This document shows positions 34,601 to 44,810 of a stretch of 64,000 nucleotides of DNA, one piece after another (within the stretch, counting starts at the first letter, position 1; each line of letters opens with the position of its first letter). The position numbers were made by a program, and so were the translations under genes. The notes beneath the pieces were generated by a model that did no database searches, was not told the DNA's origin, and saw nothing but the letters and a program-made list of their open reading frames with translations. This stretch comes from Biscogniauxia marginata (taxonomy: Eukaryota; Ascomycota; Sordariomycetes; Xylariales; Xylariaceae), in contig MU404057.1 of the NCBI GenBank assembly GCA_022695795.1, positions 620,001 through 684,000 on the forward strand, read 5' to 3'.

Positions 34601-36050
34601 CTGTTGCACCTCAAACTTGTCCGTCTGGGCAGTGTGGATGTCGGAATATCATGTAAGACGCGAGATCCGGAAACGGTAAATGCTCCCTCGGTGTTCTATG
34701 CTAGGTATAGAGCACTCTGACAGCGGTAGTTACTTCTGGACCAGGAGGTATGCATGCTCTGTCTATCTTCTAGGGCCTCTCCAGGGTCAAAGACGAATCG
34801 GAGCGTACCCACTACGACTCGTATGGGTTAACCCCTATTGCTAGCGGCCCCATTTCCGGGTTATGTTGCTGATACCCACCATCAAAATGCAACGCATTGA
34901 TTAAAGCCTTGATACGAAAGATTTCCACGGGGTTGTAGCATCCGACCTGGATGCTCCAGACAGGTAGGAAACATATACCTTGAAAGCTGTATGGCCACTT
35001 CGGGTAATACTAATGAACACTCTGCTCCGTAATAATAATATTCAGCGGGACCCGAGGTTATTCAGGGGCCGGCCCGTACAGGTAATATGTACTTATGTAT
35101 ACCAGCCCGCCCGTATGAGCCTAGTATGTTTCGTCCCTAAGATTGGCATGCTTAAAGCGAAAATCTTATTGCTGCTAGGCAGGGAACTTCTTTGACATGT
35201 TCTACGCAAGGGTACCTAGGTACGGTAGTTATTGCTCTTTTCATACAAAGATTCCCGACAACTGCCCGGATAGGCTCCTATTGGCCGGACGTGAAGATCA
35301 TCTAGTAAAGAAATTCTACAACAAAAATTTTAAGATTTTTTCCGTAAGCCAAGGAATGCAGTCCGAGTAGAAACACGAGTTGTAAAAATTGTAAAACATA
35401 ATTCAATACGAGTAGAGGACGAATCTGTGTATTAGATAATAATGGAGAACATGAAGTACCTCAACCCCTACCAAAAATGAATGCACAATGATTCAGGGAT
35501 ATCCACGAGTCCGGTTTCGGTGGTCTAGATCTGACAAGATGCTAAACTCCACTGATACATTGCAGAAAGCTTAAATGTCGTTGTTGTGCAGCAATCGTGA
35601 GCTATCTGGATTGGGTTAGGTAGGTACCTTAGGTAGGCCGAACTGGTAGAATGGCCTACTACCTACATGGTAATGACCTTAATAGCCTAATGAATAGCCT
35701 ATTGACCTTAATAGCCTACTGAACAGTAGCCTAATGAATTCTTGGTACACTGCTAATGATTCTCGGCATTACTATTTAGCGAGGGGGGGACTTAGACAGT
35801 TAGGTAAAGCGCCCTGCAACGCTAGTTCCGTAATAGCGTAGGCGGTATTTATGCCCAGCCGTCCCCAGTCGTCGGCTCCACATCATACAGGGAATTTTAT
35901 TTTATTTCGATAAGGCTGCAGCATTTCTTGCATGCAGATTCGACAACTTCCAACCATTCCCTTTTCTTTCCATTGCTCGCGGAATCATCTTCCCTGCAGA
36001 ATGAGCTAACGCGTCCCACCTCATAACATCTCGATACCACTACCGTTATT
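31628..36050. other. 4.4-kb gene desert
   Basis: No open frame here is longer than about 95 codons and none shows coding bias or splice-consistent extension. The DNA is AT-rich with many ACCTACCT/TAGGTACCTA steps, a 13-base G run at 33257-33269 and the duplicated block at 35673-35739. It may hold unrecognised non-coding RNAs or decayed transposons, but I cannot show either. Confidence 0.5.
35673..35739. repeat. Local duplication (ATGACCTTAATAGCCTA units)
   Basis: Two near-identical units, each starting TGACCTTAATAGCCTA, followed by shorter AATAGCCTA/GTAGCCTAATGAA copies. A small tandem array in non-coding DNA. Confidence 0.75.
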
Positions 36051-36645
36051 ATGGCCAGCACGACAGATGTCAAGAAGCTGGCCCCCATCCCCAAAGGTGT
36101 GCCCCATTCCCTTCGTGACCCAGCCATGCCGCTAAGCCTCTGTTCCAGGGACCACAATTCGCAGGCGTCCCATACCATCGCGGGCCTCGTCTACCTCCTC
36201 TGCTCGTCGTATCTACGTGACCGCCAAGACACCCTTCAGGTCTGTGACTACCCGTGTACGCAAGCAGCTGGACAAGTACCTACGCGAGGCCTCGTCATCG
36301 AACAAGGCCTTCACCAACAAGCTGGCGGGTAGCAAGAATGCGACCCTCGAGGACCGGGTGCACGCTATACAGCGTCAGTCTAGGAACGGTAGCAGCAGTG
36401 GCATCGGCCTCGAGAACGCTGGCGAGGTGCTAGTATTGGGGACTGGACGTGCTATCCAAAAGGTTACCGAGGTCGCCTTGTTCTTCCAGAACCAGCCCGA
36501 CTGCATCGTGCAGCTCCGCACCGGAAGTGTTGGCACTGTAGACGACGTCGTTGTCGAGGGCGCGGAGGATGAAGACTTTGGGAGCCAACCCGACGAGAGA
36601 GTTAGGATGATGAGCTGCCTCGAAGTGTCCATCAAACTACGATGA
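36051..36645 (+). CDS. pop7: RNase P/MRP protein subunit Pop7 (Rpp20), Alba-like
   Basis: Two exons, 36051-36096 and 36149-36645, 180 aa, joined in phase 1 across a 52-base intron (GTGTGC donor, TCCAG acceptor). The core follows an Arg/Ser-rich N-terminus: RIYVTAKTPFRSVTTRVRKQ, then a strand-helix region GEVLVLGTGRAIQKVTEVAL and a C-terminal CLEVSIKLR. The glycine-rich LGTGRAI loop is typical of Alba/Rpp20 proteins. Pop7 pairs with Pop6 and binds the P3 RNA domain of RNase P and RNase MRP, enzymes for tRNA 5' processing and rRNA maturation. The short first exon was fixed by the ATG plus splice phase. Confidence 0.93.
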
Positions 36646-37344
36646 AACTACCTATTGGATGCGATCATCGTACATTCCGTCATCTCTGATCGTAGCCGAT
36701 CATATAGGTGTGGTACTCTTACTCCGGCCTTCTGCGCCGCCGAGCAATAATTTTGACCATACACATGGGTATCTCGACGTTTAATTTGGGTAGAGCTTTC
36801 GTCAGGCGTAATCAGGGAAACCAATGAGCCGATCCTCGCGGCGCTCGGCCCTCTTCGCTCGGCCCTCCCTTTAGCGAGATAAGCGTCTCTTTAGTCTAGA
36901 CTCCAGAGAGTAACTTGATTGACGGACCTTTCCGCCTCGGCTGATAACCACTTTTTGGGGAACGGCTGATGCTTTATTGACTCGGTGGCTGTTTCTATTG
37001 GGGCTATCGGCAATATACCTACACCCATCGCATGTGGGGCCTCACCCCTATGAGACTAATGAACCAATGACTCGAGGACAACGACAAAGACGCTGACTCG
37101 GTTCAGGCGATTCAGCTTGGAATACATTACTCAGGGGCCGCTATAAATATATATCCTCAACATCCTATCCTTGGGAACAGTAACCAAGTATTCCCGCCAA
37201 GGTCATCCGATAGACGATAGGGCAGTGAGTCAAATACTTGACGGTACTTCGCAATCCAAACATCATCTACCGCACTGAAACTTAGTTCTTGGTATTTTCT
37301 TGATCCTACCTGTTCAACTGGTGATCATCCATAACCACTACACC
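36646..37344. other. Intergenic, nothing recognised
   Basis: Spacer between pop7 and the 2EXR/F-box-like gene. The frame of the latter is open back to 37300, but the ATG at 37345 matches the family start. Confidence 0.5.
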
Positions 37345-38472
37345 ATGGCGCTGCCAGCTTTTCAGAAACAACCATCGAATGTCTTCCTGGACCTCCCTAG
37401 GGAAATCCGCGACCTGATCTACGAGTTCGCTCTAATACAGCCGTCAAGAGTCACCAAGCGTCACGACGCTCTCTGTGAGCGTTCGCAGAGGAACTCGGAC
37501 CGGCCTGAGATCCCGCCGTTCGTGAGAAGGGGAATTAGTTGGCATTGGTCCGGATGGCGTCACCTATCTTGCACATGCGGATGTGCTAAACGACAGCTCG
37601 GCCTACTACTAGTGAACCGACAAATTCATGCAGAAGTAGCTCCCATATTTTGGTCGAGAAATGTGCATACCTTTGAGTCTGTCGATATGTTCGTCCGGGA
37701 CATGAGGAAGCTAAGACCAGAATACCGAGACCTCATTCGGCATGTCAGTATTGTCCACGTGGATTTTGGGCGGGGCTTGCGTAACGACGATACTCCTGGG
37801 TTTTACTCAGTGCTGTGGAAGACGGTTATGGACTGCAGATCGCTACGGACGCTCGAGGTTCCCCCTAGCGTTGTCAAATGGCATTCAGACGAGGTTCGGA
37901 GACTCAAGACGGAGCTCCCCCACTTTGAGTCTCTCAAGATGGTCACAATGAAGTTTTTTGCATGGCCGCACTCGGATCCCGCTTATTACGACCTCGTCTA
38001 TGCGATCTGTCCCCGCGAGGTTCCACTTGATGACCTGGAGCGGGACGAGGAGACACATAAACTGGTGGACGATTACTTAACGAACACACTCTTCCACGTT
38101 GATTCCGCCGTCTACCAGCAGCTGACAAGTCGTTCTCACAACGGGCCCGGGAACAAGCAAGCTATTCAATTTGACCTTTCCGATGTGGACAACAGCAAGG
38201 AACTCACTCTACGGGACGGGACAACACTCCAGTTAGAGTTCCTTGGTCTGCCCAATAGCAAGGAGACATGTGCTCGACTTGACCATGAGCGTCAGGAAGC
38301 AAATAATCTTGGTATACTATCTCGCGCGCCGAAGGTGGCAAATTATGGCAGTATCACAGTTGTTACTATTCCGAACAGAGAAGAGGAACTTAATGACGGG
38401 GGAGTGGTAGAGATGGTGAAGGCGATGAAGAATGGGATGACAATCCAGCACATTGTGCATCCTATAGCCTAG
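37345..38472 (+). CDS. 2EXR/F-box-like domain protein, unknown function
   Basis: Intronless, 375 aa, starting MALPAFQKQPSNVF. LDLPREIRDLIYEFAL near residue 20 is the N-terminal helix shared by the large fungal F-box/2EXR/DUF7730 group, followed by QLGLLLVNRQIHAEVAPIFW, the second conserved block. A CTCGCAKRQ cluster sits between them. The rest is mixed alpha/beta with no recognisable repeats. Family members are abundant and rapidly evolving in filamentous fungi; those with true F-boxes recruit substrates to SCF ubiquitin ligases, but that is not shown here. The ATG at 37345 lies in a good context (ACACC). Confidence 0.82.
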   Translation: MALPAFQKQPSNVFLDLPREIRDLIYEFALIQPSRVTKRHDALCERSQRNSDRPEIPPFVRRGISWHWSGWRHLSCTCGCAKRQLGLLLVNRQIHAEVAPIFWSRNVHTFESVDMFVRDMRKLRPEYRDLIRHVSIVHVDFGRGLRNDDTPGFYSVLWKTVMDCRSLRTLEVPPSVVKWHSDEVRRLKTELPHFESLKMVTMKFFAWPHSDPAYYDLVYAICPREVPLDDLERDEETHKLVDDYLTNTLFHVDSAVYQQLTSRSHNGPGNKQAIQFDLSDVDNSKELTLRDGTTLQLEFLGLPNSKETCARLDHERQEANNLGILSRAPKVANYGSITVVTIPNREEELNDGGVVEMVKAMKNGMTIQHIVHPIA

Positions 38473-39072
38473 GATGAAGCCATAGGCAAAGGTATCTGTT
38501 AGGGATTATATTGTGTTTAGACTGGATAGACGGTCTTGACAGCAACTACACTAAGCGTCGGCGGGTTGAATGCTCATGCTCGTGAAGCTAAACGCGGAAT
38601 AGAAATCAATCTGGACAGTCCTAGGCGACCTTTATACTTGTTTACCTATTCTACAGAAGATATAATGTATAGATATAGGAAACAAGAAAAGCGTTAAAGA
38701 ACAATATGGAGATGTCGGGGAATTGCCGACTTATGCAACCCAGAATGACGTTCTCGGCATGAAGTAGATACGAAAGTGGAGTCCGTTTTCGGGGGAGGAG
38801 GAGTCAAGATGCAACACTTATCGGACACTTATAACTCGACATACGGAAGACACTCGGAAGAAGATAGGAAGAGAAGAGGTAGAAGAAGACAGTATCTGTC
38901 AGTATATTACCAAAGACCTTAGTATTTTGGAATCCGCGGATATAATTACCCGTCAAATAAGTCTTACGTATCGGCTACAGTCTGTCGCGCACTTTCATTC
39001 ACTTTCAACAAAACATACCTCCTACGACATATTCCTAGCTTACCACTTACTCCTCTCCGGCCCCTCACAATC
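38473..39072. other. Intergenic, nothing recognised
   Basis: 3' flank of the 2EXR/F-box-like gene and promoter of the FAD oxidase gene, with a GAAGAAGATAGGAAGAGAAG purine-rich tract at about 38855-38890. No gene supported. Confidence 0.5.
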
Positions 39073-40447
39073 ATGCCATCCATCCCCTCAGGCCAAGACC
39101 CTCCTCCTTCCTACCTCATCGTCGGCGCCGGCGTCTTCGGCGTCTCGACGGCGCTGCACCTCAAGGCCCGACACCCGCATGCTGACGTGACCCTCGTGGA
39201 CCGCCACCCCTCCGGTGCCGGAGACACGCCCCGCGTCGCCGCCTCCTGGGACTGGAACAAGGTCGTGCGCGCCGACTACATCGACCGGACGCACTGCGGC
39301 CTCGCGCTCGACGCGCAGGACGCCTGGCGCGCCGACCCCCTGTGGGCGCCCTTCTACCGCGAGAGCGGCGTCTACTGGATCAGCTACCGCCGCGGCGGCG
39401 ACGGCGCGGGGAGCGCGACCTTCGCGCAGACGGTCGTGGGCAACTTCCGGGCGCTGGGCCGCAAGGTGGCCACGCGCGAGGGCGAGGACGGGCTCGGCCT
39501 GTACGTGCTGCCCGCCGAGGAGGCGAGGGGCCGGTACGGCGGCCTGTTCGCGGAGGCCGACTACAGCGGCATCGAGAACGTGCTCGTCAATACGACGAGC
39601 GGGTGGGCCGACGCCAAGGGCGCGCTGGCGAGGGGCATCGAGAGGGCGGTCGAGCTCGGGGTCAGGTACGTGGGCGCGGTGGTGGAGGGGCTGGAGTTCG
39701 AGGGGGAGGGGGAGGGGGGCAAGAAGTGCGTCGGCGTGCGGACGGATAAGGGGGAGGTGCTGAGGGCCGGGCGCACGGTCCTCGCGACGGGCGCGTTCAC
39801 GCCGATGCTGCTCGAGCGGGCGGCTGAGGCGACCGGGCGCGCGGAGCTGAGCGCCGGCGGGAGGATCATAGCGGCGGGCGTGACGACGGGGTTGACGAAG
39901 CTAGACGAAGAGACGGCGAAGAAGTTTGCGGCTATGCCGGTCTGCATCCAGGAGAACCCGCCGGAGAGAGGTACGTCTTGCCGTTTCGTTCATTGTCATC
40001 TTAGTCTCCGGAGCTCTCTCTCCCGAGAGAGAGAGCACGGCGGTGAAATGGGCTCTGGACGATCCAGGGCTTCTGGTATGAGGACTAACCGGCAATTGAC
40101 ACCTTATCCTTCCCACAGGCGCGAGCAACGGCAGCCTGCCTCCCAACGAGGAGAGGCAGCTCAAGTGGTGGGGCCAGTGCATATTCAAGAACACGCAGAC
40201 GACCCCCGGCGGCCGGCAGGTATCCGCTCCGCCGCCGCACCCGGACTACGCCCAGTGGGACGTGCCCGAGACGCTGAAGGAGGACGTACAATACGCGAAC
40301 AAGGCGACCTTCGGGAAGCTGGGCGAGACGTGGAAGCTGGAGCAGTATCGCATATGCTGGTGAGTGAGGTCCTCATCCTCCCCCTTTTCCTTCTTCTTAC
40401 TCGGATTACCCATACCTTGTCTTATCCTTTCTTCTCGCGCACGCACG

Positions 40448-40506
<59 letters not shown>

Positions 40507-40836
40507 TTATATCATATCATTACGAGACGTACCTATTTATTGCCAAGTTACACCGTTTAAATCAGCTAAAAGCTAAATAAATAAAATAGGGACGCCGTCA
40601 CGCCGAGCCAGGACTTTATCATCTCGCCGCACCCGGCTGCGGGGGGCTTGTACGTAGCGACCTGCGGCTCGTTCCACGGGTGGAAGTTCCTGCCCATCAT
40701 CGGCGACTACGTGGTGCGCATGCTCGAGGGCGCGCTCGAGCCGGACCTGGCTCGCAGGTGGGCCTGGGACCGCGAGCTCGTCGACGTGGCCAAGAATAAG
40801 GTGTGGCCGAGGAGAGAGCTGAAGGACCTGCGCTGA
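39073..40836 (+). CDS. FAD-dependent amine oxidase, sarcosine/fructosyl amino acid oxidase type
   Basis: Three exons: 39073-39970, 40119-40359 and 40590-40836, 461 aa. The Rossmann dinucleotide fold is at residues about 14-40 (YLIVGAGVFGVSTALHL, acidic end of strand 2 at VDRHP). SWDWNKVVRADY and a late GGLYVATCGSFHGWKFLP block are typical of the MSOX/FAOX branch. In this branch FAD is covalently bound to a Cys before the C-terminal block; YRICW-DAVTPSQDF supplies the matching Cys, with intron 2 splitting the next codon (Trp). Intron 2 holds a (CA)n run. The reaction is oxidative deamination or demethylation of a secondary amine, giving H2O2; the substrate cannot be fixed. The C-terminus ends WPRRELKDLR, so no obvious SKL peroxisomal signal is present. 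Exon 1 is extremely GC-rich. Confidence 0.9.
40452..40502. repeat. (CA)n microsatellite in intron 2 of the FAD oxidase gene
   Basis: About 25 CA units, preceded by three ACGC units, lie between the donor at 40360 and the acceptor at 40589. Reading frames across it are repeat artefacts. Confidence 0.97.
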
Positions 40837-41950
40837 AGTGCATATCTACGAAATTTTTTAAAAAACTTTTTTTTTTGGGGGTGGGGGGGTAGTTGAGTAT
40901 TTTTTTAGTTTATATGAACTATTATAGGGGAAGCCTCTAGTCTGTAGGAGGTCAGGGTGTTTAACTAATCTACAGCGATTGGGATACTGTTGGTTGATTC
41001 CTTTCCTACACTTCCTCCCCTTCTGGATATACTAGGGATTTGATCACAGTATTTTCATTAAGGCAGTCAAAAACCCCATGATATCTAGCTTTGAGGGGGC
41101 AGACAGATTATGGATAGCTTTTTTCAACTCTGGCCGGCCTATCAGATTTATGTGCAGCGAATATTCCTATTCCTTTCCGATCCTGCTTCCCCTCCTTCGT
41201 TCCCGCCGAAGCTGTGAGATTACGTGACAATGCATCGACATATCACCATTACCATAATCTTGTTTATAAGCTCGTGAAATTAATCTCCCGCGGAGCGAGG
41301 AGCAGGAAAGATTGCCGTTATAGTTCTTCCTCTGGATTTCCTCGTGGAAACGATGACCCGGGCTTACAAAAGTGAATTATACGGACTGATGTCGGGATCG
41401 ACAGTGATAGTACGGGGTTCCCCGACACCGGCCGGAGTGACGCATCTCCGGTTATTTTATCCTCGAGCTGCGGATTAGCAATACGCGGTAATCCCCACAT
41501 TTCATCAGACAATCAAAATCACATCACTAGGTGCGCATTGGTTGGGGGGTTGTCGAGGTCAGGTTTTGTCATGTCGTAGGAAACCTCACCTCTAGCTAGC
41601 TCTTGTAGACTTCTTCGTTTACCTTATTTTTTTGTCTTGACCCCTGAGTTGAGGGGGTAGCCCACTAGTTTTTATGGTATACTTTACCTCGACGTGCGAA
41701 CTTGGAGATTGCCTGATCAAAGAGGACGAACATACCAATAGATTAGATTGGTTCAATTAATTATATTAATCGGATTCAGTATGGGCCTTGAAATTGGTGT
41801 TTGTGAACGAAGATAAATACTTAATATTGCTTGGGCTGTCTATCCGTTGAGCTATTCCAAACCTACCGACTTGGGCAGGTTCATGAGAAATTAAAACAGG
41901 AAAAAAAAAGAAACTGGCGTCATAATGGCTGCAAGATTTCATTGTAGCAA
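40837..41950. other. Convergent intergenic spacer
   Basis: AT-rich spacer with A- and T-runs at 40850-40880. Both flanking genes end here. No gene or element supported. Confidence 0.5.
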
Positions 41951-43838
41951 CTATTCATGTATAATAGCCATCATATCCGATTCCTCGCTATTGAACCAAA
42001 AGTCCAGCTCGCCGTCCATCGTACAACAGGTCCAGCCCTCTTCAGCATGATGATGTTCGTCATTTTTTGCACATTCAACCTTGACTCCTCGGAGCGACGC
42101 GCTTGTCTGCGGTCGCAAGCTTGTCATTCGGAGGAAGCAAATATACGCAGGCGTTGCATACTCTTTGGTAACATCGACGTGTATTCGACACTGGCCTAGG
42201 GGTCGTTGTGCTCCATTTTGATATTCAAGTAAAATTCCCCTGCAAGCCTCGTTGTCTTCGGCGTGAAAAGTTTGGATGCGAACTACGTTATTTAGAGAAC
42301 CTGATGAAAAGATTGCATTTTGCAATGGGACATCCTTGGGTCGAGGTTGAGGGCAAGGGACTATGTCCATCTTCCGGCGTAATTCCTTGGAGCAAGCACC
42401 AATGACAGATACAGGCCCTAGGTCAGCTGTATCGTAAATAAGCGCAACTGGTGCCGTAGTAAGTCCAAAGTGCCCAAAGTCTCCGGCATACGGGCCAGCG
42501 ACTATGTCTCCGGCAAGACGCATGCGAAACTATGCTTGTTAGGTGAAAGCAAAAATGGCGGCCACAGTATAAACTCACTAAAAAACAAAGACCATCCGCA
42601 TATTGATTCCTCGACTTACTCAGTCGCGTTCCAAATGCTGTGATGCGATCATTTGGTGGTATGGGCACATAGAGCCAAGTGACGGTGTGTTGGCGCCGCC
42701 GCGAAAGGGACTCGAAAGTTCTCTTGGCTGACGGTGCCGATGCAGTATGGGCATGAATGGCGTAAACGTTACCATGGCAGAAGAAGAATGTAATACCAGT
42801 AGCATCGCACAGTTTGATTGTACGAAATTGCGTAGAATTCCCTATATCTGCCCGGTAGAGCGTGGTATGAACCTGATCGGGAGGCGTTGGCGTGTCCCAC
42901 GTTTGAAGGCCAGAGAGTGTCTTCGGTAGCTCCAAGCGTAGCATGCCGAACTGTGGACATTAGAAAAAATCTGAGAACTGTTAGGCAGATGACTCGCCAT
43001 AAAATGCGCGATCACATCCTTCACACAGCTCTCTTCTATGATCACAAAGGCTAAGCGGTCAGATCGCCAGAGCTCAAAACGAGGCATCTCCGGTAGTCTC
43101 TCCACCGTTTTAATGCCACGTGAATCAATCGTCAGACGCATAAACGGAGCTTGACGCGATGTAGCGCGAATTGGTACACCACCACGTTCCCACACAGGAA
43201 GTTGGCATAAAGGTATTGAGATGAGTTCTGACGGTGCAGCTACAGATGAGAAGCGGGCTAATTCGAGAGCTGAGCTGAAGCGCCACAGAAGACTCGTAGC
43301 GGAAAACCCTTGGATCGTCTTAATGATCTCAGGTGAAAGCTTTCGCAACTCTGATAACGCATAACCCTCAAGTACGAGAGGATTGGGGGCTACAGGAAAT
43401 TCATCATCGCAGAGGATTGATGGAGCTTCCCGCCAGGGTATTCGCCAGGCGGCAAAAGCCCAGAGCCTTCGAAGCGCGTCCTTGGATCTAGAGTTTCTTG
43501 CATACAGATCGAAGCAATCAGAATGTACCGTAACCGCCTCGGCTGAAGCAGCACAATGCTTGCAACCGGGCCGTCGACATAGGAGCATGTCATTCAGACG
43601 TCGAATGCTGTGGCCATAATCCGGAAAGACCGAAATATCAGTGCGACGTAAGCATTCAGTTGAATTCTCACTGCCGATCACTAAGACGTATTAGCTACGA
43701 CTCCTAGATACTGATAAATCTGATCTGCATCCTAGGGAACTCGCATGCTATGAACCTCTCATTTATTGCCATCAGATGGCCGCAGATGCCACAGTGGCGC
43801 CGAAGACCGATGTGACTGTGGCCTGGAAGAGATGCCAT
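41951..43838 (-). CDS. Fungal protein of unknown function with N-terminal Cys-pair motif
   Basis: I propose an ATG at 43838 opening RRHCGICGHLMAINER, then an intron, then blocks ending at 43016, 42950-42579 and 42529-41951. The last intron (GTGAGT donor, CATAG acceptor) is secure. The one at 43015-42951 needs a weaker GTGATC or GTGAAG donor. The first intron is uncertain: the downstream frame is open from 43681, but which donor joins it is not clear. The total is about 560 aa. Recognisable steps are SVFPDYGHSIRRL, AVTVHSDCFDLYAR, RIPWREAPSIL and KLSPEIIKTIQGFSATSLLW. These resemble a widespread fungal family with a CxxCG-type N-terminus, a His-Ser-Asp-Cys block and an F-box-like LSPEI helix. 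No enzymatic motif; function unknown. Confidence 0.72.
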
Positions 43839-44505
43839 GTTTTATATCTTGATTCTCGTCATTCAAATAGGAACGACCAAGTCACGCTGTCGCTTTCCAG
43901 TATCTTTGTAGCCTTAACAAAGCAAAATATCGAACGGCCGGTGTTTATGCACTCTACATAGTAATTAAGGAGGAGATTGAATAGGCCGGGAGGCTCTAAG
44001 CCGAGAAGGCACTAGTGCTATTATGTATAGAACGATACACGTGTTTTCTGCATAGTCTCGTCAAGCTTATACGCATCTTTATATATAATTAAATGAAATA
44101 AGAATTTTAAGTAAAAAATTTTTTAATAAAATATTTCCATTTATATATATAAATAAGTTAAGAGAGAAGTGTATTATTATGTTAAAGCTTTAAATACAAA
44201 GACTTCACTAGTTCAACTAAAGTTGCCCTCCATCATTATTACAACTACCATGGGCCCTCGTGTCTCTTATTTGGACAACCTCGTGGCTTTTAGGAGTTAC
44301 GGAGGTACGAGGCTATTTATATTTGAACCATCATTATTTACCTTCGCGTAATGTACATAATATGTTAGCTTTGATTAATCGCTTCGGCACCGAAAGGTGG
44401 CAGACGACTGTCGCCGGAGTATCGGATAGATCTACGATCTCTTAGTTACTTAATCTATGTCACATCATGGTCCGCTGGCCGGAGACCAACGCTGGCCGGC
44501 CCGGG
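43839..44505. other. Intergenic, AT-rich
   Basis: Promoter side of the unknown gene on the left. 44080-44165 is almost pure A/T. No gene supported. Confidence 0.5.
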
Positions 44506-44525
44506 GTGGGGACAGATGTCCCCAC
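44506..44525. promoter_or_regulatory. Perfect 9-bp inverted repeat upstream of the CoA-transferase-like gene
   Basis: GTGGGGACA and TGTCCCCAC are separated by two bases, about 290 bases before the ATG at 44811. The GC-rich palindrome stands out in AT-rich DNA and could bind a dimeric regulator. Two GCTGGCCGG copies lie just upstream (44473-44499). Function is inferred only. Confidence 0.4.
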
Positions 44526-44642
44526 GGCTTCCTACTTGATACCGAGGTACGAGACGGCTAGGTCCACAAATGCATCAAACCTGTTGCTGAATAATTGAAT
44601 CCTTTCTTTTCCCCTGGGCTATGAGTTCCTTGTGTTATACTG

Positions 44643-44650
44643 TATATAAA
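44643..44650 (+). promoter_or_regulatory. TATA-box candidate
   Basis: TATATAAA, 161 bases before the ATG of the CoA-transferase-like gene, in a plausible position for a core promoter with a leader of about 130 bases. Confidence 0.4.
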
Positions 44651-44810
44651 CTGAGAGGCCTCAACTTGATTTCCATCGAAGCTAGGATGGAGCAGTCTTC
44701 ATCATCCATCATTACAATACTCTACAGGTCGAATCAACCTAATAACGACCAGCAGTATTCCGTTTTATTGAACTAGACTCGCCACTCGATACTTCTCATA
44801 GTATAACACC

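Noticed and set aside
40246..40576. Frames made of Cys-Val or Thr-His repeats
   Set aside because: Produced by the CA microsatellite inside an intron.
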